Positions 16,824 through 26,092 of a stretch of 64,000 nt of DNA are shown piece by piece; the stretch's first letter is position 1; each line of letters opens with the position of its first letter. Below the pieces are notes generated by a model. The model was not told the origin of the DNA. It saw only the letters and a list, made by a program, of their open reading frames with translations, and did not search any database. The DNA is from Anaerococcus mediterraneensis (lineage in GTDB: Bacteria; Bacillota; Clostridia; Tissierellales; Peptoniphilaceae). Where the stretch lies: positions 1,984,001 to 2,048,000 of the forward strand of contig NZ_LT635772.1 in NCBI RefSeq assembly GCF_900128415.1, given 5' to 3'. Position numbers and translations under genes: made by a program.

Positions 16824-16903
16824 ATTTTCTCCTTGTAATTTTATCCTGTAAAAACATTTTCCTCTGCTTATATTATAAAATATTTTTAAAATTTAGACAA
16901 ATA

Positions 16904-16930
16904 AAAAGTCCCACTTGGGGACTTTTTTTA
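16904..16930 (-). terminator. intrinsic terminator of the five-gene FemX/ABC operon
   Basis: AAAAAGTCCC pairs with GGGACTTTTT around ACTTG. It lies at the stop codon of the lipoprotein gene and works on either strand. Confidence 0.85.
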
Positions 16931-18199
16931 TAAGGCTAGGTCTAGACTTTGGACTTTTTTATCATAATCTATATAATAAAATTTGCCATTATAGACTCTG
17001 TAGCCATAGGTTTCTAGGTCTTTTTCTATGGTTTGACCTGTTACATAGTTTATTATATCCATCTTGAATAGGTGGTCAGCTTTGTCAAATTTAACTGGGC
17101 TTTGGACTATGACATTTTGGCCTATAAAATTAAGTGTAATATTTTCTAAGGCTGGAAGCTCCTTATCATTTATTATAAACTTATCACCCTCAGATTTGAA
17201 TACCTCATAATTGGCCTTGCCATCTTTGAAGTATTTGCCTACACCTATATAGCTTACTAATGTGTTTGCTTCTAGAAGTTCTGCTTCTTGGTCAAAACCC
17301 TTTGATAAATCTAGTTTATAAAGGTTTGTACTCATATCTTTATCAAGCTTGGTAAAATAAATTTCCTTATCGGTTAGTCCCTCACCAAGTGGGGCTTCAC
17401 CTTGGGCAATCTTGCTGGCTTCATAAACATTTACCTTGCCAGTTTTTAGGTTGACTTCTCCTATACCAGATTTGTCTTGGTCTAACATACCATCAGTATA
17501 GTATGAATAGGCTCCGTAGATCTTATCACCGATCATGCCTATAGGTCTAAAGCTCTCATTTTTCTCAAAATCATAGAGGAGGTCGATTTTTTGACCGTTT
17601 ATCTTTCTGATAGAAAAGTCCTCATCAGGATAAGAACCTAGGACAAAGACATTGTTAGAAAATGGCACATAGGATGCCGCGTAGTTTTCACCAAGGTCTT
17701 CGATTTCTTCTAAGACATCCACAATCTCGCCGTCTTTTACTGTGACTAGGTCAAAGTATGAAAAGAAATAATCATCTTCGGTCAAGTCCTTTTTATCATC
17801 CTTTTCAGAAGTTTTTTTCGCATCCTTATCCTTGTCAGAAGATTTTTCATCCTTTTTCTTATCGGATTTTTTCTTGTCTGATTTTTTCTTATCCTTGTCT
17901 TTTTTATCTTCTTTTTTGTCAGAGTCTTTCTCTTTAGTAGATTTTTCTTTAGAGCTTTCTACGTCAATGACATTTTTTTTGACCTCTGATTTTTTATCAT
18001 CTGGGTAGGTTCTTTCTATCTCGTCGTCTGCATCTTCATTTTCTTCTGAGTCATCTGATATTTGATCAATATTTTCATCTTCTGCTATTTCTTCTTGGCT
18101 TTGGCCCTTATCTAAAGCCTCTTCTATCCTAGGATCAACTTGATCATCACAAGCGCTCAGGCCTAAAGCCAAGATACAAATCAATAATATTTTTTTCAT
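16928..18199 (-). CDS. lipoprotein with acidic/lysine-rich linker, last gene of the FemX/ABC operon
   Basis: 423 residues. A lipoprotein signal ends at Cys17 (LSAC), so the protein should be lipid-anchored outside the membrane. Residues about 20-145 are a low-complexity linker of D, E, K and S (repeated KKSDKKKDEK-like runs), long enough to span the wall. The C-terminal 270 residues are beta-rich with recurring short hairpins (for example IRKINGQKIDLLYDF, GIGEVNLKTGKVNVYE, LYKLDLSKG), suggesting a beta-propeller-like sensor or binding domain; no family is certain. The ATG at 18199 overlaps the permease stop (TGATG), so translation is coupled. It is a likely extracytoplasmic partner of the ABC permease. 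Confidence 0.78.
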   Translation of the reverse strand: MKKILLICILALGLSACDDQVDPRIEEALDKGQSQEEIAEDENIDQISDDSEENEDADDEIERTYPDDKKSEVKKNVIDVESSKEKSTKEKDSDKKEDKKDKDKKKSDKKKSDKKKDEKSSDKDKDAKKTSEKDDKKDLTEDDYFFSYFDLVTVKDGEIVDVLEEIEDLGENYAASYVPFSNNVFVLGSYPDEDFSIRKINGQKIDLLYDFEKNESFRPIGMIGDKIYGAYSYYTDGMLDQDKSGIGEVNLKTGKVNVYEASKIAQGEAPLGEGLTDKEIYFTKLDKDMSTNLYKLDLSKGFDQEAELLEANTLVSYIGVGKYFKDGKANYEVFKSEGDKFIINDKELPALENITLNFIGQNVIVQSPVKFDKADHLFKMDIINYVTGQTIEKDLETYGYRVYNGKFYYIDYDKKVQSLDLAL

Positions 18200-19566
18200 C
18201 AATTACTCCTTAATGCTTCTATGGCAGATAATTTTGTAGCTCTCATTGCTGGTATATATCCAGCCATAACTCCTACTAGGGATGAAAATCCAACCCCAAC
18301 TAGGGCTAAGAGCGGGCCTATAGCTATGACATCAGTATCGCCTCCACCAAAGAACCCAGAACCTGCCAAAAATCCGTTTAGGACCTTGCCTATTATTAGA
18401 GAAATGATAAGTCCAAGTATGCCTCCAAAAAATCCTATAAAACCAGATTCTATCAGAAACATCGACCTGATATCTCCTATGGATGCACCAATGACTTTCA
18501 TAACTCCTATTTCTTTTTGCCTTTCGTAGATAGACATTAACATGGTATTTATGATACCAATGGCTGAAACTATAAAGGCAACAGAGCCTATACCGCCGAG
18601 GATCAAGGTTACCTGCATACTTTGTTTTTTGATCTCTTCTGCACTGCCTGCCTCAGACTGGGTCATAAAACCTTTTTTCTTTATAGCATTTTCTATCTCT
18701 GTTAGGTTTTTGACATCATCTACTATGACTCTTAGATTATCATATTTGACTTTGTCTGATTTGTCTACTATCATTTGACCAGTTTTTTCATCATAGGTCC
18801 CACCAAGCTGTGGAGATTGGAGTTTGGAGTCTTCTTTTTTTAGCTTTTTATATAAACTTTCATTTATATAGGACTCCCAGCCCTTTAGCATGGCGTTATT
18901 ATTTAACTTGCCAGAAATCTTGATTGGCACATCTATATGGCTAGGTTTTGAGTTTTCATTTTCTTTGTCGGAACCAAAATTGACCCCGTCATCCTCCATA
19001 TCCATATAACCAAGCCTAATATTAAATTTATGGTCATTAAAATTAAAATCACTAACCTCTCCAAAACTCTGCCAGCCACCATCAGGCATGGTTTGGATTT
19101 TTTGGACATTAGCCTGGGAGCTTAGGATTATTTTGTCACTATCAGATGATTTTAGAGTCTTGCCCCATTCAAACATTGACTCATCTAACATAGAAAAAAT
19201 CTCATCTGGTATGACCTGAAAACTGCTTGATAGGTTATAAGTTTTACCATCATCAATTATTATGTCTGACCAGATACTTTTAGAAGGCACTACAGCCCTG
19301 ACTCCTTTGATTTTTTTTAGTTTTTCTATATCAGTTTCTTTTATATCAACCTGGTCGGACTTTTCTTGATTGACTATGTTTATGCTGGTTAGGCCACCAA
19401 AAGACTCGATCATCTCTTTTTGAGAGTTTGAAATCCCCCTTGCAAAGGCCAGCATCAATATTATAGATGTGGCTCCTATGACTACTGATAGGACGGTAAG
19501 GATGGTTCTTGATTTCCTCCTTGAGAGATTTCTCAGCGCCATAAGTAGCCTGTCACTAATCTTCAT
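18199..19566 (-). CDS. MacB/FtsX-type ABC transporter permease
   Basis: 455 residues. One N-terminal membrane helix (about 20-42) follows NLSRRKSRTILTVLSVVIG, then there is a large extracytoplasmic region (about 45-315) and three C-terminal helices (about 325-355, 370-400, 415-440). This is the MacB/FtsX (type VII) topology used for mechanotransmission or efflux rather than classical import. The conserved coupling segment EIGVMKVIGASIGDIRSMFLIE is present. It overlaps its neighbours on both sides. It pairs with the ATPase at 20550-21263. The function is probably export or envelope-stress signalling; the substrate is unknown. Confidence 0.88.
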   Translation of the reverse strand: MKISDRLLMALRNLSRRKSRTILTVLSVVIGATSIILMLAFARGISNSQKEMIESFGGLTSINIVNQEKSDQVDIKETDIEKLKKIKGVRAVVPSKSIWSDIIIDDGKTYNLSSSFQVIPDEIFSMLDESMFEWGKTLKSSDSDKIILSSQANVQKIQTMPDGGWQSFGEVSDFNFNDHKFNIRLGYMDMEDDGVNFGSDKENENSKPSHIDVPIKISGKLNNNAMLKGWESYINESLYKKLKKEDSKLQSPQLGGTYDEKTGQMIVDKSDKVKYDNLRVIVDDVKNLTEIENAIKKKGFMTQSEAGSAEEIKKQSMQVTLILGGIGSVAFIVSAIGIINTMLMSIYERQKEIGVMKVIGASIGDIRSMFLIESGFIGFFGGILGLIISLIIGKVLNGFLAGSGFFGGGDTDVIAIGPLLALVGVGFSSLVGVMAGYIPAMRATKLSAIEALRSN

Positions 19567-20557
19567 CGTCTATTATCAGCTCCTCATCTTTTTTCTGGTT
19601 TTTTTTCTTTTTGTAGAGCATAAAGGCAAGTATAGCTATAGCCAAAAGACCAACCCATAAAAATGGTGATTTGAAAACTGATCCTGTCCCTGACATGTCA
19701 TCCATACCAGGATCACCCTGGATTTCTCCCTTTTCGCCTTCCCCCATCATATCTTCTGGCATACCGGCCATGACTTCCTTTTTAAAATCCTGGGTTTGGG
19801 TGTGGACCTTGCCTGTAGAGTCCTCATAAGAAAGGATGATTTGCCCTTCTATAGTGCCCTCTCTGGTAGGAGTTGCATTGAAAGAGAAGGTTTCTTGGGT
19901 CCCTGTTTTAAAATCACCTATAAATCTCCTGTCCTGGTCGATTTCTATACCCTTGCCTATAACATCGCACATAAAGGTATTTAGGTTGTCCTTGCCGGTG
20001 TTGTAGATATTTACAGAAACTTCTGTCGGACTTCCTAGGCTCATCTCACCGATTTTGACATTGCCCATAGTGACTCCTGCCCTTTGGACAACTGGTATGC
20101 CCAGAGCCTCTGTAGTTTTATATTGGTTGCCATCAGCATCTTCGTACTCTATGGATAAATTTATGACATAAGATCCTGCAACAGCATTTGGCAAAACGTC
20201 CATGCTTATGTGTTTGGTGGTAGTATTCCAAGGATAAAGAGCCGATACATAAAATGAATTTGATTGGCCTCTTGGTGAAAATACCGATCCATCAGAAACC
20301 ATAGAAGAGTTTTCGCCTGTGTTTTGTGGTTGGGCCCCTAGGCTTTGTTCTATAGTTGCCTTGAGATTGTAAATAGTATTTTTTGCATTGGTATTATATA
20401 GGGTAAAATATAGGTCAAAAGACTTGCCAGCTTGGACAATTTTTGGCTCTAGCCTATAAGAAGAAATCATGATTTTTGGTTGGTTTTTGACATTTCCAGT
20501 CATCTGTTCTTGACCACTTGCTTGATCATTTATACTTTCTTTTTGGTTCTCACTCAT
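19556..20557 (-). CDS. C-tail-anchored protein with CARDB/NEW3-like domains, no signal peptide
   Basis: 333 residues. Two immunoglobulin-like CARDB/COG1361-type modules are suggested at about 30-170 (FDLYFTLYNTNAKNTIYNL, WNTTTKHISMDVLPNA) and 170-265 (PTEVSVNIYNTGKDNLNTF). A Gly/Met-rich linker and one membrane helix (about 297-315) follow, then KKKKNQKKDE. Lysines after the helix predict the N-terminal domains outside, yet no N-terminal signal peptide exists. The start cannot be extended because a TAG lies two codons upstream in the same frame. Its ATG overlaps the ATPase stop (ATGAGTGA). It probably assists the MacB-like transporter. Confidence 0.8.
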   Translation of the reverse strand: MSENQKESINDQASGQEQMTGNVKNQPKIMISSYRLEPKIVQAGKSFDLYFTLYNTNAKNTIYNLKATIEQSLGAQPQNTGENSSMVSDGSVFSPRGQSNSFYVSALYPWNTTTKHISMDVLPNAVAGSYVINLSIEYEDADGNQYKTTEALGIPVVQRAGVTMGNVKIGEMSLGSPTEVSVNIYNTGKDNLNTFMCDVIGKGIEIDQDRRFIGDFKTGTQETFSFNATPTREGTIEGQIILSYEDSTGKVHTQTQDFKKEVMAGMPEDMMGEGEKGEIQGDPGMDDMSGTGSVFKSPFLWVGLLAIAILAFMLYKKKKNQKKDEELIIDDED

Positions 20558-21263
20558 TTTCTAATACCTCTTCTATACTTAGTTTTTCATGTATTTTATC
20601 TAGTTTGCCATCTCTCATAAAGAGGGTCTTGTCGGCAAATTCTGTCATCTCATCATCATGGGTAACCATAATAAAGGTCTGTTTGTTTTCTTTTGTCATA
20701 TCTTTTATCAGTTTCATTATCTCAAAGGATGTTTTTGTATCAAGATTGCCTGTAGGCTCATCTGCAAAAATTATTGGAGGAGTTCCTACAAAAGCACGGG
20801 CAATAGATACCCTCTGCTGCTGGCCTCCTGATAGCTCATTTGGCTTGTTGTAGATCCTGTGGGATAGTCCTACTGCATCTAGGATTTTGACTGCTTCTTC
20901 TTTTCTGGTCTTGGCATCCATCCCCTTGAAGGTCAAGGGCAAGGCTACATTTTCCCAGGCTGATAAGTGGGGCAAGAGATTATAGGACTGGAAGACAAAA
21001 CCTATATTTAGGTTTCTAAATTTGGTTATTTCTATTTCAGATAATCTTGTAAGGTCAATCTTTCCATAGCAAATACTGCCCTTACTCGGTCTTTCTAGGC
21101 CTGCTAGCATATTTAAAAGAGTAGACTTGCCTGAACCAGACGTACCCAAAAGGGCTACAAATTCTCCCTTTTTGATATCAAGGTTTATCCCGTCCAGGGC
21201 CCTAATTATAGTGTCGCCTACCTTATAAAATTTTTTTAAATTACGAATTTTTATTAAGGTCAT
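20550..21263 (-). CDS. MacB/LolD-type ABC transporter ATPase
   Basis: 237 residues. Walker A GTSGSGKST is at 40-48, the Q-loop near Gln92, the signature LSGGQ at 144-148, Walker B IIFADEP at 164-170, and the H-loop in MVTHDDEM. The 'PNELSGGQQQRVSIARA' sequence is typical of the LolD/MacB/FtsE group. It should dimerise and drive the MacB-type permease encoded two genes downstream. The start overlaps the end of the FemX-like gene by 23 bases and the stop overlaps the tail-anchored protein, which indicates tight translational coupling of the whole operon. Confidence 0.92.
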   Translation of the reverse strand: MTLIKIRNLKKFYKVGDTIIRALDGINLDIKKGEFVALLGTSGSGKSTLLNMLAGLERPSKGSICYGKIDLTRLSEIEITKFRNLNIGFVFQSYNLLPHLSAWENVALPLTFKGMDAKTRKEEAVKILDAVGLSHRIYNKPNELSGGQQQRVSIARAFVGTPPIIFADEPTGNLDTKTSFEIMKLIKDMTKENKQTFIMVTHDDEMTEFADKTLFMRDGKLDKIHEKLSIEEVLENE

Positions 21264-22275
21264 TTTCTTCTCTCTTAAAATGTGGGTTTAGATTTTGCAT
21301 ATAGAGGTCATATTTTTCCTCATCTATGACTATATCAAGCTCACCTATAGTCTCGAATATATTATCTTCTGTGAATTTTTTCTTAAAATTGTACAAGCCA
21401 TCTGACCCATCAGTTTCAAATATCCCGCCCATGTCGTAGTATCTGATATTTTTTTCTATACAATACCTGATCTCTTCAAAATTAAGCTGGTAATTTTGCC
21501 CTAGGTTTTTAAATTCATCACTAGAGCCCCCATAAAGAGATGTGGCCCTATTTCCATAGGATAAAAGTAGGGAGGATGATACTGGTTGGTCCTTATAATA
21601 GGCTACTGAAAGCCTAATTTCATCCTTAAATAGGTCATAGAGTCTCTTGAAATATTCATAAGGCCTATGGCCAATATTTGCCCTTGTGGCAGTTTTTTTA
21701 ATCTCATCAAACAAGATATCAAGGCCAGTCTCATCAAGAGCCTTAGTTACAATCCCGTCCCTGTAGGATTTTTTGAGATGTTTTCTAGTATTTTTGCTAA
21801 AATTAGAAAAAATTTCTCCTTCATCCCTGCCATCTATATCCAAAACCATATTTAGCAAGGGCTGGCTGGACCTGGTCTTATCTCGCCTAAAAACAAAACC
21901 TGCATTTTTATAAAGATCTTCTAAATCCTTATCATATGGCAAGTAGGGATCTAGTCTTAAGACAAAGCCGTCATTAGCCTTGGCAAATTCACTGGCTTCT
22001 CCTACTAGCCTTGTAAAATAGTCTATATTTTGGGGATCGCATACTGGGCCCCTAGGTCCATAGAAAAAGTTTTTGCCTATAGCTTTATCCCTTATGTATA
22101 TGACTGATAAAGCAGCTTTTATCTCTTCATCTTCTATGATATAAAAATACACACTTTCCCATCCACTTTTAAGACTAGCCCACCTGATATCCTGCTGAAA
22201 ATGTCCATAGGCTGAATTTTTTATAAAATTATTATATTTTTTTAAAAGTTTTTCATTATTCTTATCTAATATCAT
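21241..22275 (-). CDS. FemABX-family aminoacyltransferase (peptidoglycan bridge formation)
   Basis: 344 residues, near the usual size of FemX/FmhB-type enzymes (two tandem GNAT folds; the coiled-coil arm of FemA is not obvious). Family blocks include FFYGPRGPVCD near 80, FSNFSKNTRKHLKKS near 160, LSYGNRATSLYGGSSDEF near 225 and YYDMGGIFETDGSDGLYNFKKKF near 275. Enzymes of this family add an amino acid from aminoacyl-tRNA to the stem peptide of lipid II on the inner membrane face. It is the first gene of a five-gene overlapping operon with a MacB-type transporter, an unusual pairing. Start: ATG at 22273-22275, spacing moderate. Confidence 0.88.
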   Translation of the reverse strand: MILDKNNEKLLKKYNNFIKNSAYGHFQQDIRWASLKSGWESVYFYIIEDEEIKAALSVIYIRDKAIGKNFFYGPRGPVCDPQNIDYFTRLVGEASEFAKANDGFVLRLDPYLPYDKDLEDLYKNAGFVFRRDKTRSSQPLLNMVLDIDGRDEGEIFSNFSKNTRKHLKKSYRDGIVTKALDETGLDILFDEIKKTATRANIGHRPYEYFKRLYDLFKDEIRLSVAYYKDQPVSSSLLLSYGNRATSLYGGSSDEFKNLGQNYQLNFEEIRYCIEKNIRYYDMGGIFETDGSDGLYNFKKKFTEDNIFETIGELDIVIDEEKYDLYMQNLNPHFKREENDLNKNS

Positions 22276-22413
22276 TTCTTTTCCATTTTATTGTTTGGTA
22301 TATGGTATAACACTACATATTATTTTATCACATAGTTTTTTTATTGACAATAGTTTACATTTAATTATATCACCAAACTTGTTAAATTCATCTTAAATTT
22401 ATAGTAAGTTTTA

Positions 22414-22440
22414 TAAAAAAAGACCTGGCTGTGCCAAGTC
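22414..22440 (-). terminator. intrinsic terminator of the Nudix gene
   Basis: On the minus strand GACTTGGC pairs with GCCAGGTC around ACA and runs into seven T residues. The 165-base space to the FemX gene start holds AT-rich promoter-like sequence only. Confidence 0.85.
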
Positions 22441-22444
22441 ATAG

Positions 22445-22894
22445 CTAATAATAAGATACTTTTTCTCCCCCGTCCCTAAAATCCCAGAAGACCTCCTTAT
22501 ATTTTCCTTCATAGATTCCTAGGATCTTGTCCATGGACATAGATTTGTTTGGGATTTTTTTAAAATCTTCATAGTCCATCCAGGAAAGCGTCCCTTCCCT
22601 ATTGTCTTTGACCAAGTCTCCAGAAAAATCACTTGTTTGGTATAAAAGCCCAACATCCTTGCCTGTATTTGAGATCCAGGTGATTATGCCTACAAGTTTT
22701 GGATTTTTTATATCTAGGTTTGTCTCCTCCTTGGCCTCCCTTATGACCGAGTTCTCAAAGGATTCGCCTATTTCTACCTTGCCACCAGGAAAGGTAAGGC
22801 CTTCCCAGCCGTATTTTTTGACCTTGTCTAAAACTAGGACCTTACCTGTTTTTTCATCATAAATTTTTACCATATTCATCAAAACAATTTTCAT
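22445..22894 (-). CDS. Nudix hydrolase, MutT/8-oxo-dGTPase-like
   Basis: 149 residues from the chosen start. The Nudix box is complete: GGKVEIGESFENSVIREAKEETNLDI corresponds to G-x5-E-x7-REUxEExGU (about residues 38-60). 'WEGLTFPGGKVE' before it is typical of MutT-type enzymes that hydrolyse nucleoside diphosphates linked to another moiety, often 8-oxo-dGTP. A longer frame begins at 22942, inside the ileS terminator; the ATG at 22894 has GGAG at good spacing and is preferred. The gene is directly downstream of ileS on the same strand but separated by a terminator, so it likely has its own promoter or relies on readthrough. Confidence 0.88.
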   Translation of the reverse strand: MKIVLMNMVKIYDEKTGKVLVLDKVKKYGWEGLTFPGGKVEIGESFENSVIREAKEETNLDIKNPKLVGIITWISNTGKDVGLLYQTSDFSGDLVKDNREGTLSWMDYEDFKKIPNKSMSMDKILGIYEGKYKEVFWDFRDGGEKVSYY

Positions 22895-22922
22895 ATCAAC
22901 TCCTAGAAAGATTATATAACAA

Positions 22923-22951
22923 AGAAAAAAGCCTGCAAGCAAGCTTTTTTC
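22923..22951 (-). terminator. intrinsic terminator of ileS
   Basis: AAGCCTGC and GCAAGCTT form a short stem flanked by A and T runs, located between the ileS stop and the Nudix start. Confidence 0.75.
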
Positions 22952-22965
22952 CTTATCTTTTATTT

Positions 22966-25900
22966 TTATAGTCTTTTTAGACTCAATTTTACTTCCTTGT
23001 CATTTAACTCGATTGGATCAGAATCTAGGTCTTTTCTTTCTAATTTATCAGCCAAGGTTTCTTTTTTGATCTCTGCTGCAAATTTTTCTAGGGACTTAGA
23101 CAAATCATCTGCCGCCTCGTAGCTTATTTCTATCCTATCTGTCACTTCAAAACCAGAATCTTTTCTGAGGTTTTGGATTTTTGAGATAAATTCTCTAGCA
23201 TAGCCCTCATCTCTAAGGTCTTCTGTGATTTCTGTATCTAGGATAACAAAGACATTGCCGTCTATTTCTACATCAAAGCCCTCTTTGGCTGATATTCTTA
23301 TATCTAGGTAGTCTTTTGTGACCTCAAATTCTTCTCCGCCGATTTCAACCTTAACAGGGCCTTCGTTTACCTGGTCTATAAAGCTTTTGGCATCTGTATT
23401 TGCTAGGTATTTGGCAAAGTCATTTACCTTTGATTGGAAGATCCTACCAACAACTCTGAAGTCTGGTTTTAGGAAATAGTCCATAAATTCTGACAAGTCG
23501 TCTTCAAAGTCTACTTCTTTTATATTTAGCTCTTCTTTTATAAGTGGAAGAAGGTCAGAAATCCTCTCCTTATATGACCCATCAACTATGATCTTTGATA
23601 ATGGTTGACGAACCTTGATTGATTCTTTTTCCCTAGAAGCACGACCAAGGTTTACGATCTTTCTGACTAGGTCCATATCTGCTTCCAAGTTTGTATCAAT
23701 TAGGCTCTCGTCAGCTTGTGGGAGGATTTGTGTGTGGACAGTCTTCTCTCCTGTAAGCTTTCTAAAGACTTCTTCTGCCAAAAATGGTGTGATAGGAGCT
23801 ATGAGTTTTGTAAGTGTGACCAAAACATCATAGGTTGTTTTATAAACAGATTTTTTAGACTCTGTCATCTCTTGTGACCAGAATCTCTTTCTATTTCTCC
23901 TGATGTACCAGTTTGAAAAATCTTCTACTACAAAATCGGAAATTTGGTGGACTACCCTGTTGTATTCAAAGATCTCCATTGACTCGTGATAGTCTTTTAC
24001 AAGGGAGTTTAGTCTTGAATATAGCCATTTATCAATATCATCTTTTTTGACATTGTCAAATGATTTTATATCAGCTAGGTCAATCCCGTCTGTCTGCGCA
24101 TATAGGCTAAAGAAGTTATAAACATTTTCAAAGGTCCTAAAGAAGTTGTTTTTAACCTCTATTAGACCCTTTTCATCAAATTTTGTCTGCATCCAAGCTG
24201 GTGATACATAAAGAGAATAAAATCTCACTGCATCTGCCCCGTACTTGTCAAAAAGAGCGAATGGATCAAGGGTATTGCCCCTGGATTTTGACATCTTTTG
24301 TCCGTTTTTATCAACTACCAAGTCATTTACAAGGACGTTTTTAAATGGTGCTACACCCTTTGTTATAGTTGAAATAGCCATTAGAGAATAGAACCATCCC
24401 CTAGTTTGGTCTATACCCTCGCAGATAAAGTCTGCTGGGAAATACTTATCAAAAAGTTCTTTATTTTCAAATGGATAATGAAGTTGGGCAAAAGGCATAG
24501 CCCCAGAGTCAAACCAAACATCAAGCACATCTGGGACCCTAGTCATAGTGCCACCGCACTTGTCACATTTTATGTGGACATCATCCACATATGGTCTGTG
24601 TAGTTCTATATCTTCTGATATGTCCTCGATTGCTCTTTCTTTTAACTCAGCACGAGATCCAACTGTATCTGTGTGGCCGCATTCACATCTCCAGATATTT
24701 AGAGGAGTTCCCCAATATCTAGACCTAGAAATAGCCCAGTCTTTGACATTTTCTAGCCAATTGCCAAATCTCTTGTCCCCTATGGTTTGTGGGTACCAAT
24801 TGACTGAGTTGTTATTTTCTACCATCTTGTCAGAAAACTTGGACATTTCTATATACCAAGATGGTCTTGCATAATAGATTAGTGGTGTGTGACATCTCCA
24901 GCAGTGTGGGTAGTTGTGCTCTATGGTTTCTTTGCCAAAAACCTTGCCTTCTTCTTGGAGATGTCTCCAGATAGATTCGTTTGCATCAAAGACAAACTCA
25001 CCCTTCCAAGGTGTTTCTGTAAACCTACCCTCTAGGTCAACTGGTTGGATGAAGTCAAGGTCATATTTTCTACAAGCTTGGTAGTCGTCCTCACCAAAGG
25101 CTGGTGCTATGTGGACTATACCTGTACCATCTTCTGCAGAAACATAATCAGCAAGGATGACCTTGAAGGCCTTGCCTGGCTGGGTTTTTACATATGGCAT
25201 CAATTGGTCATACTCCATAAGCTCTAGGTCAGCACCCTTCATCTCTTCGACCACTTCGTAGTCTCTCTTATCCATTAGTTTTCCCATAAGAGATTTGGCC
25301 ATATAATAATAGACCTTATCTTCTTTGTCAAAAACTTTTACATAGTCTAACTCTGGATTTACTGCTAGGGCAAGGTTTGATGGGAGAGTCCATGGTGTTG
25401 TTGTCCAAGCTAGGAAATACTCATCTTCTGCTCCCTTTTTCTTAAACCTAACAGTAAGGGTTATTGTCTTATCCATTTGATAGCCTTGGGCTACCTCGTG
25501 GCTTGCAAGACCTGTACCACATCTTGGGCAATATGGCATGACCTTGGCTCCCTCATAGATATAACCTTTTTTGAAAGCCTGGTCTAAAAGCCACCATTCT
25601 GTCTCGATGTAGTTGTTATCCATTGTGACATATGGGTGGTCCATATCATATAAAAATCCCATCCTATCTGACATGTCTCTCCACATATCAGAATATTTCC
25701 AAACAGACTCCTTGCAAAGTTTATTAAACTTTTCTATACCATAGCCTTCTATATCATTTTTATCATGGAAACCTAAGGTTTTTTCTACCTCGATCTCTAC
25801 TGGCAGTCCGTGTGTATCCCAACCTGCTTTTTTTAGGACCTTGTAGCCACTCATGTTTTTGTAGCGGCTTGTCATATCTTTTAGGGTCCTGGCGATAACG

Positions 25901-26076
25901 TGGTGAATACCAGGTTTGCCGTTGGCTGTTGGTGGCCCATCAAAAATTATGTATTCCTTGTCATCACTTCTAGTTTTGAAGGTCTCATCTAAAAGATCAA
26001 TCTCTGACCAATATTTTTCGATGGCACCTTCTCTTTTTCTAACATCTTTGCTATCTACTGGCTCAAATTTGCACAT
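22966..26076 (-). CDS. ileS: isoleucyl-tRNA synthetase, type 2 (eukaryote-like)
   Basis: 1036 residues. The first signature appears as GPPTANGKPGIHHV (47-60), the GxHH form of the HIGH motif, and KMSKS is in GQKMSKSRGN near residue 592. CPRCGTGLASHE and HIKCDKCGGTMTR are Cys pairs of the editing/insert region, and the long C-terminal domain makes it about 100 residues longer than type 1 IleS. GxHH plus the length point to IleS2, the class known for natural low sensitivity to mupirocin (family knowledge; not tested here). It charges tRNA-Ile in the cytoplasm. The start follows AAGGAAGGAAT, 24 bases after the T-box terminator. Confidence 0.96.
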   Translation of the reverse strand: MCKFEPVDSKDVRKREGAIEKYWSEIDLLDETFKTRSDDKEYIIFDGPPTANGKPGIHHVIARTLKDMTSRYKNMSGYKVLKKAGWDTHGLPVEIEVEKTLGFHDKNDIEGYGIEKFNKLCKESVWKYSDMWRDMSDRMGFLYDMDHPYVTMDNNYIETEWWLLDQAFKKGYIYEGAKVMPYCPRCGTGLASHEVAQGYQMDKTITLTVRFKKKGAEDEYFLAWTTTPWTLPSNLALAVNPELDYVKVFDKEDKVYYYMAKSLMGKLMDKRDYEVVEEMKGADLELMEYDQLMPYVKTQPGKAFKVILADYVSAEDGTGIVHIAPAFGEDDYQACRKYDLDFIQPVDLEGRFTETPWKGEFVFDANESIWRHLQEEGKVFGKETIEHNYPHCWRCHTPLIYYARPSWYIEMSKFSDKMVENNNSVNWYPQTIGDKRFGNWLENVKDWAISRSRYWGTPLNIWRCECGHTDTVGSRAELKERAIEDISEDIELHRPYVDDVHIKCDKCGGTMTRVPDVLDVWFDSGAMPFAQLHYPFENKELFDKYFPADFICEGIDQTRGWFYSLMAISTITKGVAPFKNVLVNDLVVDKNGQKMSKSRGNTLDPFALFDKYGADAVRFYSLYVSPAWMQTKFDEKGLIEVKNNFFRTFENVYNFFSLYAQTDGIDLADIKSFDNVKKDDIDKWLYSRLNSLVKDYHESMEIFEYNRVVHQISDFVVEDFSNWYIRRNRKRFWSQEMTESKKSVYKTTYDVLVTLTKLIAPITPFLAEEVFRKLTGEKTVHTQILPQADESLIDTNLEADMDLVRKIVNLGRASREKESIKVRQPLSKIIVDGSYKERISDLLPLIKEELNIKEVDFEDDLSEFMDYFLKPDFRVVGRIFQSKVNDFAKYLANTDAKSFIDQVNEGPVKVEIGGEEFEVTKDYLDIRISAKEGFDVEIDGNVFVILDTEITEDLRDEGYAREFISKIQNLRKDSGFEVTDRIEISYEAADDLSKSLEKFAAEIKKETLADKLERKDLDSDPIELNDKEVKLSLKRL

Positions 26077-26092
26077 AAAAATTCCTTCCTAA

